DNA of 64,000 nucleotides, taken from Morella rubra. Taxonomy: Eukaryota > Streptophyta > Magnoliopsida > Fagales > Myricaceae. Below the pieces are notes generated by a model, which was not told where the DNA came from, searched no databases, and worked only from the letters and a program-made list of their open reading frames with translations. The DNA is taken from NCBI GenBank assembly GCA_003952965.2, contig CM025851.1, positions 24,950,092 to 25,014,091 on the forward strand, in the 5' to 3' direction. Position numbers and translations under genes: made by a program. How positions within the stretch are numbered: position 1 is the stretch's first letter; every line of letters starts with the position of its first letter. Of the stretch, positions 37,579-46,640 are shown one piece after another.

Positions 37579-37678
37579 TCCTGCACATAAGTAAAATGAG
37601 CAAAAGAGATTACACAAGAAAGTAAACGGGAGAACATGAGAAAAGAGACTCCATTTTGGTTGGTGAGTTTTTGGAGAA

Positions 37679-37703
37679 GGGGGGGGGGGGGGGGGGGGGG
37701 GGG
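37679..37703. repeat. 25-base G homopolymer
   Basis: Twenty-five consecutive G, followed by GA-rich sequence, upstream of exon 1 of the RRP42 pseudogene. The matching place in copy 2 (about 44815-44850) is a short G run and an A-run. Such tracts are unstable and hard to sequence. Confidence 0.85.
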
Positions 37704-38184
37704 AAGAAGAAGAAAAAAAGGAGGCATATTACGTAAATTATCATGATTACCTCCCACACGTAAGAGATTCCATAGTTGGGAGAGAACATTTTTACCCACG
37801 CGGCACATATGCTTTTACCATCAGTCCCTCAAGAACTGCACAGGTAGTGAGATTGGGTATGTGTTTTTTTTTCTGAGCTCTGCAATGTGTTTCCTTTAAT
37901 TTGCTCAGAGTATATTGTATCCATGTTAAGTTGCTAAATCTCCCTTCAAAAGTAGGAGAAAAAACCAGGTTCAGTCCTCGGAAGGGAAGTGAGGGGAAAA
38001 CGTATCCACCATTGTGTAAGAATGACTGCATTATATCATACTCCTTTTGGTTGGAATTGGAATCTCACATTCATATTTCTAGCAAAGGACAAATCTTTTT
38101 ACCATGTGCAACCACCAAACCAGAGACAAAATAAAATATGAGAAATTTAGGCTTAAAGTAATAGCAATATATGTTCAGTTAGAA

Positions 38185-38414
38185 GTTAGAACCGGAGGGG
38201 AGCCGCTCACATGCTTCTGAGAGATGCTTGGGCTTCCAAGTTTTGCTCTCATTGGCTCATTATATCTCACTAGACTCACTCATATATGCCCCTGAGTAAA
38301 TCAAAATTTCATAACTAAATCACGAAGACCAACAGAGAGAGAGAGGGAGGGAGAGAGAAGGAAATGGCGGAGAAGCTGAACCAAGATGAGCTCCCATACG
38401 GAAAGTTTCTGTAG
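38185..38414 (+). repeat. Promoter/leader module, copy a
   Basis: The module starts near TTAGAACCGGAGGGGAGCCG, continues through TTTTGCTCTCATTGGCTCA and a GA-rich leader, and reaches an ATG at 38364. The reading frame MAEKLNQDELPYGKFL stops after 16 codons, so this copy is a 5' fragment of the gene at 39434. Confidence 0.8.
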
Positions 38415-38479
38415 ACTTTCAGTGGCGCGGCATGCTAAGAGTCGTTAAATTGTTTGATCCCAGTGAAAAATTGGAGAAG

Positions 38480-39222
38480 TTAGAACCGGAGGGGAGCCGC
38501 TCGCATGCTTCTGAGAGATGCTTGGGGTCCCATAACTCCTTGGCTGAATCAATGTAGAGCACGCTACTGGCTACCTCTTTAGACAGAGAATTTCCCAACC
38601 ATGAAAGGACCATCATGTTACATCTGTTCCAAAGGGCAAAGGTTTATGCATCACACCAGTGACGAAACCTAGCTTGTTCTTCACATTCAATGCAATGGTC
38701 ATCGCTCGTCTCCAGAAATTGTAGTTCTTTCCGGTCAATGGTTGAGAAACTAGGATGCTGGAGGAGCTATCTCCGTTGTGTAAGTAGTAGGGATTGGTAG
38801 GATCATCGATCCCTCGGTTGTTTATCATTTGGATTTTGAAAGAAAAATACAGAGAGGTGCGGAAGGTTTTAAGCTTGGTCTGATACCATGATAATGATGA
38901 AAGAGCTAAAGAAATGTATATTGCGTTAACATAATCTTTATTGAATAAATCATACAGTATTTATACTAGTACATAACGAGAGTATAACTGTACAACTGAA
39001 ACAGCTACAAGTGTATTCTGAAACTTCATAATCAGTTTGTGAAAACTGTAAGTCGTCTGAAGCTTTAAGTCCTCAACTACAAGTCGTCAGCTTCAAGGCT
39101 TCGATTATATTCATCACGGGCTCCAAGTTTTGCTCTCATTGGCTCATTATATCACTACACTATATGCCCGAGTAAATCAGTTTCTGTAGACTTTCAGTGG
39201 CGCGGCATGCTAAGAGTCGTTT
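38480..39222 (+). repeat. Promoter/leader module, copy b, split by a retroelement
   Basis: The module is present at about 38480-38527, is broken by a Copia fragment, and resumes at 39117 (GGGCTCCAAGTTTTGCTCTC). After it, a block beginning GTAGACTTTCAGTGGCGCGG (about 39186-39222) matches one placed after copy a (about 38411-38445), so the larger repeated unit is module plus this block. Confidence 0.75.
38528..39116 (-). mobile_element. Truncated Ty1/Copia retroelement (5' LTR, PBS, part of gag)
   Basis: Reading the minus strand: an LTR of 228 bp (39116 to 38889) with TG...CA ends; a primer-binding site TGGTATCAGA directly after it (38888-38879), matching initiator Met tRNA as in plant Copia elements; then gag from an ATG at 38828 (DDPTNPYYLHNGDSS, SQPLTGKNYNFWRRAMTIAL). 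The gag frame shifts near 38640 (GVMHKPLPFG, then MMVLSWLGNSLSKEVASSV) and ends at SAKELWD, where host module sequence resumes. Pol and the 3' LTR are absent. It is inactive. Confidence 0.85.
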
Positions 39223-39254
39223 GATTGCTTGATCCAAGTGAAAAATAGGAGGAG

Positions 39255-39433
39255 TTAGAACCCAGTGGGAGTCGCTCGCACGCTTCTGAGAGATGCTTGG
39301 TCTCTAAGTTTTGCTCTCATTGGCTCATTATATCTCACTAGACTAACTCATATATGCCCCTGAGTAAATCAAAATTTCATAACTAAATCACAAAGACCAA
39401 CAGAGAGAGAGAGGGGGAGAGAGAGAGAAGGAA
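39255..39433 (+). repeat. Promoter/leader module, copy c (intact, feeds the 39.4-kb gene)
   Basis: The complete module, with CATTGGCTCATTATATCTC and a GA-rich leader, ends at the ATG at 39434. It is the only copy followed by an extended reading frame. A TATA-like TTATATC lies near 39328-39334. Confidence 0.7.
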
Positions 39434-39778
39434 ATGGCGGAGAAGCTGAACCAAGACGGACAAGTGCTCAGGCACGACGTGATGAAGCGCGATGAGGTGG
39501 TGAAGCTGAACCCAGATGAAGAATCGGCCAGGTCCAAGGCAGAGCCGTGGTTCAAGCCAAAACATGGAAGTGTGTTCCCAGCTAAGAGAAGGTCAGTGAT
39601 GCGGATGATGGTTGATCGCATGGTTCAATCAGTTGCCCCTGTTTCGCATCCTGCAGGCTGTCCCTCTTCCTCTGGGGCCACCCAATCGAAGTCGGCCCAT
39701 GGCTGCTTCAATATTTTTCCACCACCCAGATCACCAGATGCCCGGAAAAGTAAGACTATATACCCAAAGCCAGCATAG
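39434..39778 (+). CDS. Small unknown basic protein (114 residues)
   Basis: An open frame starting MAEKLNQDGQVLRHD, acidic at first (VKLNPDEESARSK), then basic with KPKHGSVFPAKRRSV and RMMVDRMVQS, and a Pro/Ser-rich tail. There is no signal peptide or membrane segment. I do not recognise the family. Support for a real gene: a duplicated upstream module with a TATA-like site, normal composition, and an ATAAATAAAG polyadenylation-like signal at about 39894. Against: no known domain, and the region is rearranged. Copies a and d of the module lack the body of this frame. Confidence 0.45.
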   Translation: MAEKLNQDGQVLRHDVMKRDEVVKLNPDEESARSKAEPWFKPKHGSVFPAKRRSVMRMMVDRMVQSVAPVSHPAGCPSSSGATQSKSAHGCFNIFPPPRSPDARKSKTIYPKPA

Positions 39779-40683
39779 TGTGGGCATGATCTCTGGGATG
39801 ATCGCCGACTTTCCGCTTTATATATTACTACCTGGGTTTTTCTTTGTGTCCTTCATACAAGTTTTCTGATCATGATTCTCCGTGTATGTTCTATAAATAA
39901 AGATTTGCGATCTTTCTATCTTAATATGGTTTCCGTTTTCGGCGTTCGGCAACCTGAAATTTGTGTTTGACATATGAGTCTGCACATTTGTTGGCCGAGT
40001 GGGCTGCACGCACTCAGGTTTCTGGTTTTTTAGTTCCCGGTTCTGTTCCGCTTTGCATTTGGCTCTGTGATGTTATTTCTTTGCTACATTAAGTTTTATT
40101 TCTATGAATGAGGTTGTTTTTGAGAAAAAAGAAAGAAACTGCGACAACGCTGTCGTGTGGTTAATTCATGCTGGATGAAAACGACAGAACCCGAAGGCTG
40201 GGAGCGGCTGCAGGGGAACGGAAGTGAGGCCGAAGCTTGCACAGAGGAGATTATTGGTTAGCTTGAGCGGGCTTCCTGCCGTTTTCCGGCTACGGGGGGG
40301 AGAAAGGACGGCCAGCCGTGACGTGAGCCGTGAGATGGCTGCTGAAGCACAGCGCAATGGAGCGCTGTAGCCAGTCAAAGAATAAGGAGCGAGAGGGAAA
40401 CAGCTTAGACTCGACAGGGACTCCGTGTTTATCCCAAAATATTAGTCTTTTTGTTTTTTTTGGGATCAAAACTATTACTACCTTCTTCTTTTGGTCTTAT
40501 TTATCAAAAGAAAGAAGCTCAAAATCCATGGCCCAATCTTCCCAATTGACAATTCATGACGGGCACACGTACTTAACCGAAAACTTTTTTAAGTGTGTTT
40601 AACAACGAGTTAGATGGGTTGCTTAGGGAAAGAGTTGCTTGCTGTACCTGTAATGAGGGATTGGCTTTTCAAAATATAGACCC

Positions 40684-40707
40684 CTCTCTCTCTCTCTCTC
40701 TCTCTCT
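40684..40707. repeat. CT microsatellite
   Basis: About twelve CT dinucleotides in a row, intergenic. Confidence 0.9.
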
Positions 40708-41378
40708 GACTATAATGTGTGCTCCCTATATGCCATGACATAAACCAACAATCAGGTACCCTTTAATTTCATCGGGTTACTAAATAAATAAAACTTCAAT
40801 CTGAATATCTTACCACCTGCTCATCTGCCAGACTATCCATATCTCAGTTGATTTTAGCACACCCGACTCCAGAGGATACATGGCAGAAAGTAAAATGTGG
40901 TTCACCATTGTCAGTTAACAGTTACTACGTACGTCAGTGGATGTAGAATGGTTACAAATGATCAGTTCCAACCACTCGTCAGTTGATCATAGAACACCTG
41001 ACTCCTGTGGTGTCGGTTCGAATAACAATGACAAGTTACACCACGCCCCAAAAAAAATACAAAAACAAAGAAATTAAGATCGGAGTTCAATTTGAGTGCA
41101 GAAACTTCAAAGTCCAACAGGTTCCCATATTACCTTCCTCTTGAACAAGTTGGGGCAGTTTAGACCACCAACAAATACTTGAACCCCCACAACCTCATTC
41201 ACCCGAACCATTTAAACTCAATGTTAAATACTACACAAAAGACGGTTCACCTTCTAAAACTCCCCCTCTTTCTCCCAGAGAAATCTTTTACAAAATATGT
41301 GAAACAAAACTAGAAGGCTGTCCTGTCACAAAGTCTCACAAACTTATTCAAAAGATTCACGCAAAAAGATAGAACCAT

Positions 41379-41965
41379 CTTGTATACACTGAAACACCCA
41401 AAGTTGAGAAGACTAGAAAATTCAAGGTTTGGATTTTAGGCAAGACTCACCTAAGGAGTCATAGAGTACAGCAGACGAATATGAAAGTCAGTACCAGCAC
41501 TTCTTCAGTTTACATAAGAGATCAGGTAAAATATGAAGAATTTTCTTCCAGTAGGCAGGAAGGTTGATATGGACATCTGGCAAATGATTAAATTTGCAAA
41601 AAAATTATAAACCAACAGAAATTTGTGGGATATAATTCCCCAAACATCCTCATTGGGGGACAATGAGTCTCACAAGATTCATGGCTGACAAATGAAAAAG
41701 GAAGTCAACTTGTACTCACAGAAACACCAAAAGTCAGGAAAACTAGAAAAATTGAAGGCATCGTAGTGACATTAGTCTCACATAAATCTGGAAAAGAGTC
41801 CACCAAAGGAATATGAAAGTCACTATATACCAGCGCCACTTCAGTGTAAATAGTAGTTTAGGTAAAATATGAAGAATTGTGACCTAGAAGACAGGAGGTC
41901 GAAGGATATCCAGCCAATTATTAAACTTGCAAACTGATGGTAAACCAATAGACAGATATTACATA
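41379..41965 (+). repeat. Degenerate tandem repeat, period about 330 bp
   Basis: Two diverged units start CTTGTATACACTGAAACACC (41379) and CTTGTACTCACAGAAACACC (41709). Shared blocks in the same order include AATATGAAAGTCA, GGTAAAATATGAAGAATT and ATTAAATTTGCAAA/ATTAAACTTGCAAA. No coding capacity. Confidence 0.75.
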
Positions 41966-42755
41966 ATCTCACAAACAAATAGTCCCTGAAATTGCATAGA
42001 GAAAAGAATAGCTCCCAACATTAGGAAATGGTGCTAAAATAGGCTGAATAGTTGTGTACTGCCATTTGATTATAGTCATGGATAATTTTCAATTTAAACA
42101 ACAGAACACAGATCATATGAAGGGTAAACATGGCAAGAAAATCCACTTCTTGATAAGATCTGCATAAAAATACAGAATATCACCACACGAATTTCAATAT
42201 CCAGAACTAAGACAATATTCAACATATAGAATCTTAGTTCTTTTGATTCTGGTATTACAAAAATTGCAACCAGATGAGGAAACTTTATAATTAAGATTTT
42301 AAACGGCCACTGTCTCTGCTTAGGTAGCTTTAATTGCTGCCACATGAAAAAGTATGTGAATTCCAAATTGCAAAACAATTCAACTTCATATGGCCATTGA
42401 TAATTTCTGATATTTCCTCCTTTTTATTTCCGTCCACTAATCAGAATCTTTACGGGGCAATTCGGCCAGCTGATGCCTGTAATTACATGACCGATGAGAA
42501 GCCCTATCAATTGTCGTTTAGCACAAATTTATCTTTAGAACTTGCTACTTCCCCTCAAATTCAAAGTGAGGACAAACCATAATCTGGTAATCCTACCTCT
42601 TTGACTCTACACGAAAGAAGCAAAATTACATAGCAGACCTCTGTGTACAGCATGTCATTCTATCTTCATCCACTAGGTAAGCGATCAAAACTACCACGTA
42701 GAACAGCGTCCTGCTTAATGCACCAGTAACAATGGCATCGGGGGTCCTAACCATG

Positions 42756-44721
42756 TCATGATTCTTCTTCACCTGCTTCAGCAACAGCTATCTTAGAATC
42801 CAATTTGTCTATTAGCTGTTCACTTACATGTTTTGCCACAGATATCATGTCGAGAATGATGCTAGACTCCAGGCCTGCACCGCCTTGTTTAGTCAGCCCA
42901 CAGATGTGTCCCTTCCTGTTGACAGATATAGAAATGGCAGAGCTCATCTAGGATTCCTTTTCTGAAGTGGCATCCATAATATAGTGCCTACCAACCTATA
43001 AAGTCGAAGGGCAATAAGTGTTGGAAATGAACAGACATTTGCAGCTTATGAAAAGATTAAAACGGTTTTGTCACCTTTGTCAACGTAACTATTGCAGGGA
43101 TATCTGATGTGTCAAACTCTAGAAATTCTTCATCACTGATGTCAACTTCTGGTTGGTCATTACCTGATGCACCAGGTGCAACATGAACCCTGAGAATACC
43201 TGTATTGCTCAAGGCAGCCTTCAGTAACAAAATTAGTAAAATCTTATTCAAGTTCCTCATCTCTGTCACAAAACTGATCGGAAGGGATGAAGCAAGGTGA
43301 ATTTTAGCTCAAACAATACATGTTTTACACGGTTCAAACACATGGGATACAGCTAGCCTGCTAACTAGACTTAAACAATAGCCAGCAAAACCCTTGTTAC
43401 ACCCCTACGGTTTATTTAAATTAGACAGAATTCAAGTTGCAAATACACAGGCAAATGTGAAATTACCTTAATAGCAGAACCCAGGGCATCTAGCAAATTT
43501 CCATCTCAACTAAGGACAAGGCAATCAATATAAAGATCCCAGCAAATTTTTCCCTCCACTACAATTAGAGATGAGAGATCAATTCCTGCCCCTGGGAAAA
43601 GTTGAATAAGACCAACGTAAGTAAAGCAAGAATCCATAATCACAGAACATATCAGAAAGTGAGAACTGCCAAGATGATTGAAAGCATATGTACGGCAATA
43701 CTGTCATGGTTATCTCTCTTTCTCTAATTAAATTCATACCTGCTCTACTTTTACCACCCAAGAGACAATTCTGAAGAGCAACTGAGAGGCCAGTTGACAA
43801 CTCATCACCCCCTCTACCCTGCACAAAATGCATGGAAAAGAACCACTCACCATATATATATGTACATAGCTACACACAAATATATGGGCTACACACACGC
43901 GCACTTGCCTTTGTATGCATATAATTTTATGGGACAATGGTAAATGAAGTACTTTTATACTAAAGGAGAAATGAGACACAACAGAGACCGACTCATTGTG
44001 AAGGTATTTCATCTTTTAGATGCTGGATGTTCTATCTGTTTCTCTTAAGTGGCAGCAACTACACTAACTAAACACTTTGCTCCCAGTGGAAGATTTTGTG
44101 GTGAATACTTGAAACATATTGCCTGCTAATTTCGTAAATAATGCAGGCTGAACTTGGAAAGCCTGGTTCATTGCAACCAGACAAAGGAAAGGTCATCATA
44201 TGTGTTGATTGCAGTCCAACCACAGCACCAATGTTTGAGGTTGTGTATGTTGATTTTCTGCTATCTTCAAATTCTTTCTAATTTGTTGATTGAGCTCATG
44301 TAGACTTCTCTGGTTTTCTTTTTTCGATTTTGATTTGTTATAATAACGAATAAAAAGAATCCTTGTCTGAATGGGTGGCTTAAAGAGTTTGATGTGATAA
44401 TTCCAGCTTGATTCATTGTATGCCATATCTGTAGAAAGTAAGCCAGACACTGCACAAGAAATTCATTTGCATGTCTAATGAAGTAACTACTACGCAACTC
44501 AAAACAACTATGTATTCCAATTGCTTGGCCGGTATAGGCGCTTTTTTATGACATTCAGGTCTCACCAAAGTGAAATATTTCAAAAACTAAAATACCTGGG
44601 GTATAACTCCAGTTTCAACAAAAAGAGGCCGGTAAGTTAATCTTTTTCGACCATCAGAACGGAGGTCTTGAGCAATGCCACCCTGAATGGCGTGCTTTTC
44701 TCCAAGAGAGAGTCCCACCAT
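42756..44721 (-). pseudogene. RRP42: RRP42 exosome subunit pseudogene, copy 2 (internally inverted)
   Basis: Second relic of RRP42. On the minus strand it keeps exon 1 (44596-44721), exon 4 (43740-43818, RGGDELSTGLSVALQNCLL, intact), exon 5 (with the same TGA before DGNLLDALG as copy 1), exon 6 (EVDISDEEFLEFDTSDIPA) and exon 7 (42756 to about 42996). Exon 3 (44147-44239) lies on the opposite strand inside an inverted block, and exon 2 is missing. Exon 7 has a private stop, TAG for the expected Gln before MSSAISISVN. The codon that is TGA in copy 1 after HICGLTK reads CAA here. No functional product is possible. Confidence 0.88.
43998..44432 (+). repeat. Inverted block within duplication copy 2
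   Basis: This stretch reads as the reverse complement of about 36795-37183 in copy 1, from GAAGGTATTTCATCTTTTAG at its left to CATTGTATGCCATATCTGTA at its right. It carries RRP42 exon 3 on the plus strand. Bases equivalent to copy 1 37184-37290, with exon 2, are absent. Confidence 0.85.
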
Positions 44722-45316
44722 TCCTGCACATAAGTAAAATGCGCAAAAGAGATTACACAAGAAAGCAAACGGGAGAACATGAGAAAAGAGACTCCATTTT
44801 GGTTGGTGAGTTTTTGGAGGGGGTGGGAAAAGAAAAAAAAAAAAAAAAAAGGCATATTACGTAAATAATCATGATTTCCTCCACACTTAAGAGATTCCAT
44901 AGTTGGGAGAGAAATTTTTTACCCATGCGGCACATACGCTTTTACCACCAGTCCCTCAAGAACTTCACAGGTAGTGAGATTGGGGGTCTTTTTTTTTTTT
45001 TTTTTCTGAGCTCTGCAATGTGTTTCCTTTAATTTGCTCAGAGTGTATTGGATCCATGTTAAGTTGCTAAATCTCCCTTCAAAAGTAGGAGAAAAAACCA
45101 GGTTCAGTCCTCGGAAGGGAAGTGAGGGGAAAACGTATCCACCATTGTGTAAGAATGACTGCACTATATGCTCATACTTCTTTTGGTTGGAATTGGAATC
45201 TCACATTCATATTTCTAGCAAAGGACAAAACTTTTTATCATGTGCGACCATCAAACCAGAGACAAAATAAAATATGAGAAATTTTTAGGCTTAAGGTAAT
45301 ACCAATATATGTTCAG

Positions 45317-45490
45317 TTAGAACCAGAGGGGAGCCGCTCACATGCTTTTGCGAGATGCTTGGGCTCCAAGTTTTGCTCTCATTGGCTCATTATCTCACTA
45401 GACTCACTCATATATGCCCCCAGTAAATCAGAATTTCATAACTATTAAATCATAGAGACCAACATAGAGAAAGAGAGAGAGAAGCGGTGG
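45317..45490 (+). repeat. Promoter/leader module, copy d (truncated)
   Basis: The module from TTAGAACCAGAGGGGAGCCG to the GA-rich leader is present, but the ATGGCGGAGAAG that follows in copies a and c is replaced by GGTGGCGGATGCACTAGGG, so it has no gene. Confidence 0.75.
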
Positions 45491-45544
45491 CGGATGCACT
45501 AGGGGGCGCCCGGGGCGGCTGTGTTAGGGTCCCCGGTCAAGGAC

Positions 45545-46640
45545 TCTTTGACGTACCGAAAAAATGATGTCTCTTTATGTGCTTTTTGTTTTTGTTTTTT
45601 TAATATATAATCGGTAGTTTATGTCGGTCTACTCATACCTTGACTAATGCTTAGGCTTGTACAATTCTCATTCCACATGAACAGGATAATTAATGGGTCA
45701 AAAGTCTTAAAAGTGACTCCAAATTTTTTTTCGACATGTGCAGTCCTTCGTCCCATATAGACCAAATAATTACCAGACCAAAAATAATAAAAAAGACCTC
45801 AAAAAATTGATCGTACCTATAAGATTTATGGCCTATTTTATGTCACCTAAGTCTTAGGCCACATTTTAAAAAGGGCTTTTTTGCTTTGTGTGAATTTTAT
45901 AGTAATAATATAAAATTATTTAAACCTTTTATTTAAAAGCTATTCTTATCATTTTGATGCAAAAATCACTTATCAAATATTTGTTTTCTTTCATGGATCC
46001 GTCAATCAATGTTGTTTAATAATATGATATATGAATATAAGAGAGAACATATATCAGTTATATAAAAAAAAAGGTAAAAATTATGAGAAGCATAAAGAAA
46101 TAAGATGTGTATATAGAGGAGATTAATGATGGTTACGACCACTAATAGCTTAAAAATAATAATCTAAAATCTCCCTATGTCGATATCTTTTGTTTTATGT
46201 GACTTAAATAGAAATAGGGGAAGAAATATACCTTGGGGTGTTGTTATGCCGACCGAGCAAACAATAACGGTTGGTGTAGAACCGACTTAAAAACCGTTTG
46301 AAACGAGAGAAAATGGAAGAAAGCCGGGGCAAGTGTCAACAGGAAAGAATTTCATCCATATGGGTTAAGTTTGGACGGGTATGGTTAAGATTAAATTCTA
46401 GCACATTTAATAACACATGAGTATGACACTTCAATTAATGAAGCAAGTTGGGTTGCGGGTCGGTTTAAGTTCGATTCTCCTCATTAATTGGGTGGCATGC
46501 TCATATATTTGAATTTAATCTTAGTAATTTGTCTAATCCGTCTAGATTTAACTAGTTTGGCTTGAATCATTTTCCAATGATAACAGCTCCAATAGCTTAA
46601 AGAAAAACGGTCCAAAAGCTAACATGGGCACGTAGTTAAT
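45545..46640 (+). repeat. Spacer repeat R, copy 1
   Basis: Begins GACGTACCGAAAAAATGATG. It shares long blocks with 57838-58960, including AAAATTATTTAAACCTTTTA and GATATATGAATATAAGAGAG, then the TTATGCCG...CAAGCA block and a GAAAAACGGTCC block. No coding capacity. Family unknown; its other copies flank a receptor kinase gene. Confidence 0.75.

Larger units (their letters stand above)
35326..38414. repeat. Segmental duplication, copy 1 (about 3 kb)
   Basis: From AATTTATCTTTAGAACTTG (about 35326) through the RRP42 pseudogene to the 5'-leader module near 38414, the sequence repeats at about 42527-45490 with small substitutions and indels. Exons and introns both match, so the unit was copied as DNA and not by retroposition. 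Confidence 0.85.
39779..42526. other. Gene-free region between the duplicated segments
   Basis: No gene recognised. It contains a CT microsatellite and a degenerate 330-bp tandem repeat (listed separately). Otherwise AT-rich sequence. Confidence 0.5.
42527..45490. repeat. Segmental duplication, copy 2 (about 3 kb)
   Basis: Second copy of 35326-38414. It differs by scattered substitutions, by an inverted block at about 43998-44432, by loss of the RRP42 exon 2 region, and by about 50 extra bases inside the inverted block. Its right end is a truncated copy of the promoter/leader module. Confidence 0.85.

Noticed and set aside
40980..41040. Possible tRNA gene (GGTTCGAAT near 41013)
   Set aside because: The T-loop-like word is isolated; no acceptor stem, D-arm or anticodon arm could be paired around it. 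Similar words near 46467 and 50350 failed as well.
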